A DNA stretch of 64,000 nucleotides from JAHJQZ01 sp963676075 (GTDB lineage: Bacteria; Pseudomonadota; Alphaproteobacteria; Rhizobiales; Devosiaceae). The position numbers and the translations under genes are program-made. The stretch's first letter is position 1. Every line of letters starts with the position of its first letter. Location of the stretch: assembly GCA_963676075.2 (NCBI GenBank), contig CAXXNZ010000011.1:593545-657544 (forward strand), written 5' to 3'. Shown one piece after another: positions 9,964 through 19,850 of the stretch. The notes below the pieces were generated by a model. It saw nothing but the letters and a program-made list of their open reading frames with translations. It made no database searches and was not told where the DNA came from.

Positions 9964-9987
9964 ATTTGCAAATATTTCTTTGCAAAG
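9964..9987. promoter_or_regulatory. Tandem 10-bp palindromes, probable operator
   Basis: Two perfect 10-base palindromes, ATTTGCAAAT at 9964-9973 and CTTTGCAAAG at 9978-9987, share the core TTTGCAAA and have centres 14 bases apart. They lie between the divergent ArsR-like regulator and MFS gene. The sequence facts are direct; binding by the adjacent regulator is inferred from position. Confidence 0.65.
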
Positions 9988-10060
9988 ATTTGTTTGTGGT
10001 TTATAGCGAGATCGAAGCGAAACACGCCGCCAACCGCCATCGCGTTCAAAGGAAATTCCC

Positions 10061-11347
10061 ATGACCACAGACCGAACCGACAGGAACCCGATGCTCCGCG
10101 TCATGTCGCTGAGGGATTTTCGCCTGCTGTTCAGCGGCGCTTCGCTGTCATTGCTTGGCGATCAGTTTGCGCTCATCGCCACGCCCTGGCTCGTGTTGCA
10201 ACTGACGGGCGACCCGATGGCGCTCGGCCTTGCACTGGCCCTGACCGGGTTGCCGCGCGCCGGCTTCATGCTGATCGGCGGCGTTGTCACCGACCGCCTG
10301 TCGCCACGGCTGGTCATGCTGACTGCTGATATCGTCCGGCTCGTTCTGACGGCGTTGATGGCTGTTGCCGTACTGTCCGGCACGATCGATATCTGGATGG
10401 TTTATGCCTTCGCCTTCGCGTTCGGCACCGTCGCCGGCTTTTCCATGCCGGCCGAACATTCCATCGTGCCGATGCTGGTCGGCAAATCCGATCTGCAGGC
10501 CGGCAATTCACTGATGATGGGCATCGACCAGATCGCCGGATTCGTCGGCCCCTCGCTTGCCGGCATCGTCATCGCCAGTTTCACCGACTCCCTTTCAGGC
10601 GTCGGATATGCCTACGCTGTCGACGCGCTGAGCTTTGCCGCATCGGCGGTTTTCCTGTTCCTGATCCGGAGCACCCGGCTAGTCGCCGACGAAGATGAAC
10701 CAGCCGAGACCGTCCTCAGCGCAATCCGCTCGGCCTTTGCCTATGTCAAAGCAGACGCCGCTCTTGGCTACGTTTTCATCGTCCTCGCGGCGATCAATTT
10801 TCTCCTCACCGGACCGCTATTGATCGGCATTCCCCTTGTCGCCGACACCCGCCTGCCGGAGGGCGCCGCCGCATTCGGCTTTCTGATGTCAGGCTTTGCC
10901 GTCGGCTCGTTGATCGGCTACTTCCTCGCCGGCGCCCTACCCCGCCCGAACGGCATCTGGGTGCGGCGCATCATGATCGGAGTGCTGTTCACCTTCGCCG
11001 TCATCCCCGGCGGGCTTGGTCTGTCAACGTCAACCTACGGCGACATCGCCATACTGATGCTGTTCGGCATCGGCGATGGCTACATGTCGATCTTCATGTT
11101 CACCTGGATGCAGAATCGCACCCCGAAGAAAATGCTCGGACGGGTGATGAGCCTGTTCATCTTCGCCAATTCCGGCCTCATCCCGCTGTCCCAGGCGTTG
11201 GCCGGCGCCCTGAGTAAATTGGATCTGACGGCGATGTTCCTCACCGCCTCGTCCCTGGCGCTCATCATCGCCTTCTGGGCTGCCACTAGACCGCAGCTCA
11301 GCGCCTTCAGCGACAGCCTTGCCGAAACCCCGGAAACGGTAGCCTGA
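10061..11347 (+). CDS. MFS transporter, probable drug/metabolite exporter
   Basis: A 428-residue major facilitator protein with about 12 hydrophobic segments. An early GDQFALIATPWLVLQLTG segment and the following glycine-rich helix resemble drug:H+ antiporters of the DHA3 type. It sits in the inner membrane. It is divergent from the ArsR-like regulator and is probably repressed by it through the palindromes at 9964-9987. The substrate is unknown. Confidence 0.85.
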   Translation: MTTDRTDRNPMLRVMSLRDFRLLFSGASLSLLGDQFALIATPWLVLQLTGDPMALGLALALTGLPRAGFMLIGGVVTDRLSPRLVMLTADIVRLVLTALMAVAVLSGTIDIWMVYAFAFAFGTVAGFSMPAEHSIVPMLVGKSDLQAGNSLMMGIDQIAGFVGPSLAGIVIASFTDSLSGVGYAYAVDALSFAASAVFLFLIRSTRLVADEDEPAETVLSAIRSAFAYVKADAALGYVFIVLAAINFLLTGPLLIGIPLVADTRLPEGAAAFGFLMSGFAVGSLIGYFLAGALPRPNGIWVRRIMIGVLFTFAVIPGGLGLSTSTYGDIAILMLFGIGDGYMSIFMFTWMQNRTPKKMLGRVMSLFIFANSGLIPLSQALAGALSKLDLTAMFLTASSLALIIAFWAATRPQLSAFSDSLAETPETVA

Positions 11348-11365
11348 GGAATCTGCCCCGGCCCG

Positions 11366-14300
11366 CTATTCCGCCGGCTTGGCGACAGCATCGGCCTCGT
11401 CGACCGCCTTGCCCTTCGCCTCGTCGAGTTCGCGCGCCAGACGTTCGGATTCGTGCGAACGCGGCTTGGAGAAACGGGCAAACACCATGTAGGTCGCCGG
11501 GGTAAGATAAAGCGTCGACACAGCCGCGAAACCAAGCGCCCCGACGATCACCCAACCAAGGGACGCGCGCGCTTCCGCGCCGGCACCATGGGCCAGCACC
11601 AGCGGCATCGCCCCGAGGATGGTCGACAGCTTGGTCATCATGATCGGCCTGAGGCGAATGCGGGACGCCTCCTCGATGGCATGCCGGACGCTCATACCGC
11701 GATCGCGCAGCTGGTTGGCGAATTCGACGACGAGGATGCCGTTCTTGGCCATGATGCCGACCAAAAGCACCAGCCCGATCTCGGAATAAACGTTGAGCGA
11801 ACCGTGGGTCAGCATCAGCGCGAACACCGCGCAGGCCAGGCCGAACGGCACCGTCACCATGATGATGCCGGCGCTAACGAAACTCTCGAACTGCGCCGCC
11901 AGCACCAGAACGATGACGATCACCGCAAAACCGAAGGTGATGATGAGCCCGTTGGCGTTCTCGCCAAGCGTTGCCGCCTCGGCCAGCGGGATGATCGACA
12001 CGCCCGGTGGCAGGTGCGGCGTCACCAGTGCCCGCGCCTCGTTATAGGCGTCGCCCATGGCAAAGCCGTCGCTGAGCCCGGCGTTGATGGTGATCGCCCG
12101 CTGCTGGCTCTCGCGGTTGAGCGAGGGCGCCGCCGGTGCCTCCGACAGCGACACGATCGAGGACATCGGCACGAAGCGTCCGTCGGATGTCTTGACGAAG
12201 ATGTTCTCGAGATCGGTCGGATCGTTGATCGGCTGGCTGGTCGATTGCAGATAGACCGGGTAGCTGACTTCCTTGATGAAGATCGTCCCGACCTGTTTGC
12301 CGTCGAGCATCGATTGCAGAATATTTCCGAGCCCGGAAAATGTTGATGCCGAGGCGTTTCGGCCCGCTGTCGGTCGACCTTGACCTGCAACTGCGCCTAG
12401 CGTCGTGTCGTAGGACGAGCGCACGTTTCCGAAGCGCGCATCCTTGGACAGCGTCGCAACGGCGGCGTCTGCGGCCTTGGCCAGCGTCTCGTAGCTCGTG
12501 CCAACCACGGCGAACTGCAACCCGTTGCCGCCGCCGCGCACCCCGAGACTGTTGGGCGACACGGCAAAAGCCCTGACCCCGGTCACTTCGGAGATATAGC
12601 GATTGATGTCTCCGGCGATCGCCGCCTGATCGCGGGCGCGATCGCCCCCACGGCGCCAGGGTGACGATGATAAATCCGGTATTTGTGTTGCCCCCGAACC
12701 CGGAGATCGAAAAGACGTTGGTCACCTCCCCGCTGTCCTTGAGCGGGTTCATCAGAGACTCGATCTCGCCTCATCTTGGAGTTTGTGTAGTCGAGGCTGA
12801 CATTTTGCGGCGCCCTGACGATAACGGCGATCTGCGCTCGGTCCTCTGGCGGGGTCAGTTCCTGGTTCAACGAGAAAAAGCCGAAATAGGCAATCGCCGC
12901 CGCAGCCGCTGCCATGGCGAGCACCACCATCGGCGCGTTGAGCGCTCCGGACAGCGTCCGGACATAAACTCGTTCGAGCCATTTGCCGAAACGCGCCATC
13001 ACGCCCCGGGCCTCGTCTTCGACGCCGGATGGTGGGCTTCGATGGCACGCAACGAGCGCGAGGCCATCATTGGTGTTAGCGACAGGGCAACGACAGAGGA
13101 AATCATCACGGCAATGGCCAGCGTGAAGCCGAACTCGCGGAACAAGCCGCCGGCCTGACCGGGCAGGAACGAAATCGGCACGAACACCGCCGCCAGCGTC
13201 ACTGTCGTCGCGATCACGGCGAAGAACACTTCCTGCGTCCCCATCACCGCCGTCCGCACGCGGTCCGAATCCGAGCCCGCGTTGCCGGACGATGTTTTCA
13301 AGCACGACGATGGCGTCGTCGACCACTAGGCCGGTTGCCAGAACCAGTGCCAAAAGCGTCAGAAGTGTTCACAGAAAAACCGGCCAAATAAATGCCGGCC
13401 AGCGATCCGGCCAGCGCAACCGGCATCGAGATCGCCGGAATGAGCGTTGCCCGCCAGTCGCGCAAAAAGACGTAAATGATAGCGGTCACCACCACCACAG
13501 AGATGACAATGGCGCGGATCACTTCCTCGATGGCGCTGCGGATGAATTCGGCATCATCGCCGGAAATGACGATGTCGACGCCCTGCGGCAGGCTCTGGCG
13601 CAGCTCCTCGACCGCCTGATGCACCCCGTCCGAAATCTGAACCGTGTTGGACTGGGCCTGTCCGACAATGCCGAGACCAACGCCTGTCTTGCCTTCCGAG
13701 CGCATCTTGGTGCTGCCGGGATTGGGCGCGATATAGACGGTGGCCACGTCACCGACGCGGACGTTGTTCTTGATGGTGATGTTCTCGAACTCGCCCGGCG
13801 TCGTCACCGACGCGGTGGCACGCACGATGATATTCTGGTTGACGGCATTGAGCGTTCCGGCCGGAGAATTGATCGAGATCGTCGAGAACACGGTGCTGAG
13901 ATCGGCGAGCGTCAGCCCGCGCGCCGACAATTTGGCCTGATTGATGTCGACCGTGAAAATCTGGCTCTCGTTGCCATAAAGCTGCACGTCGGCAACGCCG
14001 GGGACGGCCGCCAGCCGGTCGGAAATGGTGGTGTCGACGAGATCGGTCAATTCGCCGATGCCCATCCGGTCCGAGGTTATCGACAGGCGCATGATCGCCT
14101 GGGCATTGGCATCGGCCTTGACCACGGTCGGGGCTTCGGCGTCGGCGGGCAATTGCCGCGTCACGCGCGAGACCGCATCGCGCACATCCGACGCGGCGAT
14201 GTTGAGATCGGCGTTGGCATCGAATTCGATTGTGGTGCGGGAGGACCCATAGCGCGAACTCGAGGAAATGTCGGTCACCCCCGACACCCGCGCCACCGCG

Positions 14301-14536
14301 CCTTCGACGACCGAGGTCACCTCGGAATCGACGGTTTCCGCCGATGCGCCGGGATAGCTGGTCGAGACCGAGATCACCGGCCGGCTGACATTGGGCAGCT
14401 CGCGAACCTGTACGCCGAACAAAGCGGCAAGCCCGGCCACGACGATGATGGCGTTGATGACGAATGCCATCACCGGTCGCTTGACGAAAAGTGACGCAAG
14501 GGCGCCGCCGCGCTTGTTCTGACTCTCGATAGACAT
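11366..14536 (-). pseudogene. RND multidrug efflux permease, interrupted by about five frameshifts
   Basis: Taken together the frames encode a full-length AcrB/MexB-type RND permease (about 1057 codons). The start at 14536 has a GGAGGG Shine-Dalgarno. The N-terminal 385 codons are intact. Between about 13380 and 12650 the reading frame changes five times: near 13365 (extra T in ACTTCTGACG on the minus strand), 13275, 13015, 12770 and 12655 (extra G in a G run). The net change is zero mod 3, so the C-terminal half returns to the starting frame and ends at 11366. Family motifs remain recognisable in each piece (LVVDDAIVVLEN, VFVPISFLPGQAGG, LGWVIVGALGFA). This is either a decayed gene or a poorly sequenced stretch. 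Confidence 0.85.
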
Positions 14537-14555
14537 CGTCGCCCTCCGTTCCGGA

Positions 14556-15824
14556 TCAGTTCGAGGTGGCCGGATCCGACGCTTTTGCCGGCTGGCCATT
14601 GGGGGGCTTACCACCATTCGGTTTCTCACCGGCCTTGGCCGCACCACCGCCGGCCGCACCCCGGGGTGCGGTGTCCTCGGCGTTCGTGGCACCCGCCAGC
14701 TTGACGGCGGCGCCCTCACGCAGCCCGGTCAGCCCTTCGGTAATGACCATGTCTCCAGCGGCTATATCGCCGGCAACCAGCACGGTCTCGGAGTTACGCT
14801 GGACAATGCGGATATTTGTGCGCTTGGCCTTGGCGTCGACCATCCGCCAGACATAGGCGCCGTCCGACCCCCACTGGATGGCGAGCGGATTGACGGCAAC
14901 GAAACTGTCGCCGGTGAAATCCATCGACACGGTGAAGCTCATGCCGGCACGCAGATCGTCTTTGTCATTGGGCACCCGCGCCTGCACTTCGAACGTGCCG
15001 CTGGCTGGATCGATCTTGTTGTCAACGGCAACGATCTTTCCGGCAACCTCCTGCCCGGGGCGGGCCACCGGCACGGCCTTGACGGGTTCGCCAACCGTGA
15101 CCGCACCCGTCAGGCGTTCGGGCACCCAGAAGCTGATCAGGATGTCGGAGCGATCCTCGATGGTGGCAATTTCGGTCTGGGTCGTTACCGTATTGCCGGC
15201 GTCGACCTGGACAATGCCGATCCTGCCGTCGATCGGCGCGACAATCTGGCGATTGGAGAGCGTCAGTTCGGCGCTCTGCAGCGCAAGTCTGGCGTTGTCC
15301 ACCGCCAGCCTGGCCGATTGCATCTGTACCGCCGTCAGATTCGCATCCCTCAACTGGGAATAGCGATCAAGCGTTGCCTCGGCATCGGCGAGCGCCAGCC
15401 GGGCCTTGTCGGCGGCGATCTGTTCCTCATCGGAATCGAGCCGCGCGATGACATCGCCCTTGGAGACACGTGCACCACTGTCGACCAGCACGTCGACGAG
15501 CGTCCCCGAGGCACTCGGCACCACGGTCACCGAATGCAGCGCAGTGCCGTCGCCGAGCGCGCTGAGCCGGTTGTTGATAACCTCCAGCGTCGCCGGCTCG
15601 GCAATGACGCTGGTCTCCCGTCCACCACCGAAACCACCCGGAAATCCGCCGGGCCGCCCCGCACCACCGCCCGGGCCAGCACCCCCCGCATCCTGCTTCG
15701 CGGCCAGCGCCGGCACACCCAAACGAGTCGCGACATCCTGCGCGCCGGGGAAATAGAAATACCAAAGGACGGCAATTGCCGCCAAAACCACAAGTGAAAC
15801 AAGGATCTGCTTCCAGATCGCCAT
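14556..15824 (-). CDS. RND efflux periplasmic adaptor (HlyD/MFP family)
   Basis: A 422-residue membrane fusion protein: N-terminal membrane anchor at about residues 7-27, a Gly/Pro-rich linker near 45-70, a biotinyl-lipoyl-like domain split around a coiled-coil hairpin (about 100-215), then the beta-barrel and membrane-proximal domains. It bridges the RND permease to an outer-membrane channel. It lies 19 nt upstream of the permease gene in the same operon. The C-terminal 35 residues are low-complexity (Gly, Ala, Lys, Pro). No outer-membrane factor gene is nearby. Confidence 0.9.
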   Translation of the reverse strand: MAIWKQILVSLVVLAAIAVLWYFYFPGAQDVATRLGVPALAAKQDAGGAGPGGGAGRPGGFPGGFGGGRETSVIAEPATLEVINNRLSALGDGTALHSVTVVPSASGTLVDVLVDSGARVSKGDVIARLDSDEEQIAADKARLALADAEATLDRYSQLRDANLTAVQMQSARLAVDNARLALQSAELTLSNRQIVAPIDGRIGIVQVDAGNTVTTQTEIATIEDRSDILISFWVPERLTGAVTVGEPVKAVPVARPGQEVAGKIVAVDNKIDPASGTFEVQARVPNDKDDLRAGMSFTVSMDFTGDSFVAVNPLAIQWGSDGAYVWRMVDAKAKRTNIRIVQRNSETVLVAGDIAAGDMVITEGLTGLREGAAVKLAGATNAEDTAPRGAAGGGAAKAGEKPNGGKPPNGQPAKASDPATSN

Positions 15825-16482
15825 ATCTATTACCGCACCTTTTGCCTGATCCGCTGCACCATCTCACCGGTTGGCTGCGCCGGCAGCGGGCACACCAACC
15901 CGCCGCTCATCCACAGGGATGACAGCGTGGCGCGCGTCCTTTGCGCAACTATATCCAAGACGACGGCGCGAACACGTTAAATTTTGGTCATGGAGCCGAC
16001 CGGGTCCCCGCCCGACGAGTGCATGGCTCAGTGTCGCTGCAATCGTCGGGAACGCCTTGAAGAGCACCAAACCAGCGTATTTCGCCGTCCTGGAGCAGTG
16101 ACCCGCAACGTCGCCCAGGTCACGCCAAGCTGCGGCACTCTCGCTGCCGACTTTGATTTTGAGGCGCTCTGGCATCTGCCTTCTCAGGTCATGGAGTGAT
16201 GAGCCTGCGACAAACCGGAGCGGGAGGCCAAAAATACGCGCGAATCTGAGCCGGCCTAGCGCCTGAGATCGCGTCTCCTGTCGGGGCGCGAACCGTCATA
16301 TATTTGAAATTGCGAGATTTTCAGACGCAGCTTGCCGTGTCTGCTCGTCGCCCGATAAGGCGCATTTTATCTAGAATTCCGTTCTCATTTTACCTTTTTT
16401 CGGAACTGCACGGTGATCCGTCCACGCGTAAGTCACTGGTCCAGGCTCCGGAATCCCGACGAATCCGGATGCGGATTGCGAG
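15825..16482. other. Intergenic region upstream of the RND operon and cpaB
   Basis: About 660 bases between divergent genes. It should contain the promoters of both. The small reading frames here show no protein similarity that I recognise, and I see no convincing hairpin, repeat or RNA gene. Confidence 0.55.
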
Positions 16483-17874
16483 ATGACTATGTTGCAGCAT
16501 GCCGATCCAGACTTTGCCGCGTCACCGGAAAAGGAAGACGATGCGTTTCGCGAGGACATCCAGCAGATCATCGCGCAGCGTCTCGAGCGCAGCCATTTGA
16601 AAAAGGCCAAGCCTACCGAAAAGACCGAAGCACCGCGGACCGAGCAGAGCCTGCGCCGACGTCCCCTGTCCGAGACCATCTCTACGGAACCAGCGCTTGA
16701 GACCAGCAGGAAATCCGATTTTTCGGCCTTCGAAGAGGACCTCGGATTCGACGTCTCCGACGATGCTCCCCTGGACGACACCGCTCCGGAGCATATCGAA
16801 CAGCCGCCGCTGTCCTATTCGTCCGTTCCAGATATCTCCGAGATCCAGGAACTCGAGCCCCCCCCGCAATTCGATACCATTCCCGAACGCGTCTCGACGC
16901 TCGAGCGTCCGGAAGCGAAACCTGGTGCTACCGATACCGAAGAGCGCCGGCAGGGCGATCGCCGCCAGGCCGAGCGGCGGAACATGGAATTCCTGAGGAC
17001 CGAACTTCGGTGGTCCGCAACCCCGGAACCGGAAGAAAAACACGGGCTTCTCAAGCGGCTTGGCGTCAAGCCCTCCCGGCTGATGCTGTTGGTGCTTGCC
17101 ATTGCCTCGGCCGCCATTGCCGGCGCCCTGGCCTTGTCGAGCACGCCGGCACCGCCCCCCGAGCCTGTCGTTGAGGTGGCGCCGGCACCGGTACCCGTTG
17201 AAGTGCCAATGACCAAGGTCCTGGTTGCCACGGCGGAAATCGGCGCTGGAGAAAAGCTGACCGACACCAGCCTGTCCTGGCACGAAATGCCCGTTTCGAC
17301 GGTATTGCCCGGCTATATTTCCTCAGAGGCAGAACCGGAGGCGCTGACCTCCTATGCCGACGCCATCGCTCGCTATCCCTTCTTCCCGGGCGACCCGATC
17401 CGCGCCGACAAACTGCTCGATTCACCGCGCCAGTCGCTGGCCGAGGCCCTGACGCCGGGCATGCGCGGCATCTCGGTTCCGGTCAGCTCGGTTACGGCCG
17501 CCGGTGGGTTCATCAAGCCTGACGATCACGTCGATGTGGTGCTCAACTCCATGGGCACAACCCGCACGGTATTGGCGGACGTACGTGTTATCGCCATAGG
17601 CGACAAGTTCGGGCCGGAGACGACCGGCGACGCCAGCGAAGACCCGGAAACGGCCAACAAGGGCTTTGCCGGCAACGCCACGGCGATTCTGGAACTCGAC
17701 CCGACCGACGCGGAAGTGCTGGTCAAGGCGTCAACCGGCGGCGATCTGACTCTGACCCTGCGTCCGCCCGACAAGCAGGACGCCCCGCGGCAGGCGGTTC
17801 GCGATGGTGCCAACCAAGCCATCAGGCTAACCAGCGCCTTCTGGAGCGACAACTATTCCGCAACCCTCCAATGA
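16483..17874 (+). CDS. cpaB: CpaB-like Flp pilus assembly protein with long N-terminal extension
   Basis: A 463-residue protein. Residues about 205-225 form a membrane segment, followed by a Pro-rich linker, an SAF domain (VLVATAEIGAGEKLTD) and the RcpC/CpaB domain (GMRGISVPVSSVTAAGGF, DDHVDVVL). That half matches the usual CpaB length of about 260-300. The first 200 residues are an acidic, hydrophilic, probably disordered cytoplasmic extension not usual in CpaB. CpaB works with the CpaC secretin in Flp/Tad pilus secretion. cpaC follows after 112 nt. Codon use in the extension looks like the rest, so it does not look like a mis-join. Confidence 0.8.
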   Translation: MTMLQHADPDFAASPEKEDDAFREDIQQIIAQRLERSHLKKAKPTEKTEAPRTEQSLRRRPLSETISTEPALETSRKSDFSAFEEDLGFDVSDDAPLDDTAPEHIEQPPLSYSSVPDISEIQELEPPPQFDTIPERVSTLERPEAKPGATDTEERRQGDRRQAERRNMEFLRTELRWSATPEPEEKHGLLKRLGVKPSRLMLLVLAIASAAIAGALALSSTPAPPPEPVVEVAPAPVPVEVPMTKVLVATAEIGAGEKLTDTSLSWHEMPVSTVLPGYISSEAEPEALTSYADAIARYPFFPGDPIRADKLLDSPRQSLAEALTPGMRGISVPVSSVTAAGGFIKPDDHVDVVLNSMGTTRTVLADVRVIAIGDKFGPETTGDASEDPETANKGFAGNATAILELDPTDAEVLVKASTGGDLTLTLRPPDKQDAPRQAVRDGANQAIRLTSAFWSDNYSATLQ

Positions 17875-17986
17875 GTGCTGTACCGCCCGTGCTCTGGGTG
17901 TTTGCCGACGTTAAGCCCGGATTCACGGCACGGGACTAACATCGCCGTGTATCTGGCCCTGGGGGGCCAAGCGTTTCGAGTGTGCC

Positions 17987-19426
17987 ATGCGTAAGTCAGT
18001 TCACGACGTCGGCAGCAAGCCGACGCACCAGGTCGATCGCCGGAGAAGTCTGACGTCGCACTTCGGCTGGATGGGCATCTTCACCGCCCTTTTCATGGCA
18101 TTCACCATCGGTTCGCCGTCTGCCCAGACCGTTAAATACGACATGCAGACCACCTCGGCCCTGCGCATCAATCTGCCGGCCAGCCAGGCGCTGACCGTTC
18201 TGATGAGCGACGAGATCGGCAAGGTCGTTGCCGCAGACTCCAAGATCGCCGATGCGCAATTGATCACCACCACGTCGATCTTCGTGGTTGGGCGCACCTT
18301 CGGAACAACCACAATCAATATCTTCGACGCGGAAGGACAACCGGTCGGCCTGTTGTCCGTCGAGGTCGGCGCCGACGTGCGCGACCTTGCCACCTCGATC
18401 CGCCAGGCCATTCCCGCCTCCAAGATTCAGGCCGACACGGTCAACGGCCGCGTCAAGCTCTCGGGATCGGTGCCCGATGAAATCTCGATGCAAAAGGCCA
18501 TCGACATCGCCGCCCAATATGGCGGCCCGGGGATCATTAATGCCATGACCCTGTCGGGTGGCCGCCAGGTCAATCTGGAGGTCCGCATTCTGGAAGCCCA
18601 GCGCGCCGCCGGCCGTGAACTCGGCCTGCAGTGGGACGCCTTCTTTGGCGGCGATGGCTCGATCCAGACGCGCTCGCGCCCCGGGGGACCGGCCGCCGAT
18701 GCCGAGACGTTCTCGGCCTTCATCGGCAACGTCATCGCTGGTGGCGTGAACATCTCCGCCATGATCAACGCGCTCGAGAGCAAGAACCTGGTGCGCACGC
18801 TGGCCGAACCGAACCTGACCACGCTCAGCGGCGTCAATGCCAGCTTCCTTGCTGGCGGCCAGATCCCGATCCGCACCGCCGACTCCAACGGCAACATCAC
18901 TCTCAATTATCGCGATTTCGGCGTCAGGCTGTCGTTCACGCCGGTTGTTCTCGACGACGGCCGCATCCAGATCCAGCTCAAGCCCGAGGTCAGCGGCATC
19001 AACGGCTTTACCGACGCGGGCGATCCAATCTTCAACACCCGCAACCTCGAGGCAACGGTCGAGTTGCGCGACGGTCAGTCCTTCTCGGTGGCGGGCCTGT
19101 TGCAGAGCAGCTCGAGTCTCAGCCAGGACCAGTTGCCCTGGCTCGGCGACGTCCCGGTGCTCGGCTCGCTCTTCAAGTCCTCGGGCTACCAGAAGAAAGA
19201 CACCGAGCTGGTGGTGATCGTCACGCCACGCCTGGTTCAGCCGAGCGCACCGGGCGAACGGCTCGCCAGCCCGCTCGACGCCACACGTCCGGCCAACGAC
19301 GTGCAGTTCTTCCTGCTCGGCCAGATGGAGGTCACCCCCCAGATGATCCGCGACTTCAAGGCCGGCGCAGGCATTGTGGGGCCCTATGGCTACATCATGG
19401 ATACCGGTACGGAGGCAGTGAAATGA
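17987..19426 (+). CDS. cpaC: CpaC, Tad pilus outer-membrane secretin
   Basis: A 479-residue secretin. A signal peptide ends near residue 46 (SPSAQ). Then come the pilus N-terminal domain, a BON-like domain around 125-190 and the secretin domain (NLVRTLAEPNLTTLSG, GGQIPI, VEVTPRLV-like C-terminus). It forms the ring through which the Flp pilus crosses the outer membrane. The extreme C-terminus (QMIRDFKAGAGIVGPYG) is as in alphaproteobacterial CpaC. It overlaps the small lipoprotein gene by 4 nt. Confidence 0.93.
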   Translation: MRKSVHDVGSKPTHQVDRRRSLTSHFGWMGIFTALFMAFTIGSPSAQTVKYDMQTTSALRINLPASQALTVLMSDEIGKVVAADSKIADAQLITTTSIFVVGRTFGTTTINIFDAEGQPVGLLSVEVGADVRDLATSIRQAIPASKIQADTVNGRVKLSGSVPDEISMQKAIDIAAQYGGPGIINAMTLSGGRQVNLEVRILEAQRAAGRELGLQWDAFFGGDGSIQTRSRPGGPAADAETFSAFIGNVIAGGVNISAMINALESKNLVRTLAEPNLTTLSGVNASFLAGGQIPIRTADSNGNITLNYRDFGVRLSFTPVVLDDGRIQIQLKPEVSGINGFTDAGDPIFNTRNLEATVELRDGQSFSVAGLLQSSSSLSQDQLPWLGDVPVLGSLFKSSGYQKKDTELVVIVTPRLVQPSAPGERLASPLDATRPANDVQFFLLGQMEVTPQMIRDFKAGAGIVGPYGYIMDTGTEAVK

Positions 19427-19671
19427 ACCCGTTCCGCACCGTCGCTTTGCTCGCCGGCACCGGCGTAGTCCTGGCGCTCGGGGGCTGCACATATGATCAT
19501 TTGCAGCAAACCGACAGGGTCGGCTATCACGCCGGCGATGCGGTCAAGGCGAACCTCGAAGCCGAAACCGTCAACCCGCAATCCCTAACCCATTACAAGA
19601 AGTCGGGGCTCGGCAAAGACGGCGCTCTCTTTCCACCCGCTGGATCCAGCGAAACGACGCCCTCACCGTAA
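19423..19671 (+). CDS. Small lipoprotein in the cpa cluster
   Basis: An 82-residue protein with a lipoprotein signal peptide ending LALGGC, so it is predicted to be lipid-anchored after cleavage before Cys. The mature part is short and polar. Its ATG overlaps the cpaC stop (ATGA), and a terminator follows its stop, so it is the last gene of the cpaB-cpaC unit. The position is that of a CpaD or secretin pilotin, but it is much shorter than CpaD and shows no CpaD motif. Confidence 0.8.
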   Translation: MNPFRTVALLAGTGVVLALGGCTYDHLQQTDRVGYHAGDAVKANLEAETVNPQSLTHYKKSGLGKDGALFPPAGSSETTPSP

Positions 19672-19697
19672 ACACCAGACGACCTCCAGTCGACATG

Positions 19698-19731
19698 AGC
19701 CATTTCGCCAGTGCGGAATGGCTCTTTTTTT
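19698..19731 (+). terminator. Rho-independent terminator after the cpa unit
   Basis: An 11-bp stem with one G-T pair (arms 19698-19708 and 19713-19723), a four-base loop CAGT, and a run of seven T directly after it. Confidence 0.85.
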
Positions 19732-19850
19732 GCCGGCATCGTGACGGGATCAAGCAGGTCTGTTCCGGCGCGCCGCATTGAAACGTGCGGCACAAAAATG
19801 GGGACCGAAGCCCCCGTCCTTCATTGCCACAGTGTCAACTCTAGCTGAAC

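Noticed and set aside
12640..13390. Programmed ribosomal frameshifting in the RND permease
   Set aside because: Five shifts in both directions at sites with no slippery motif or stimulatory structure do not fit programmed frameshifting.
15984..16199. 71-codon frame upstream of cpaB
   Set aside because: Composition and sequence show no protein family, and there is no ribosome binding site.
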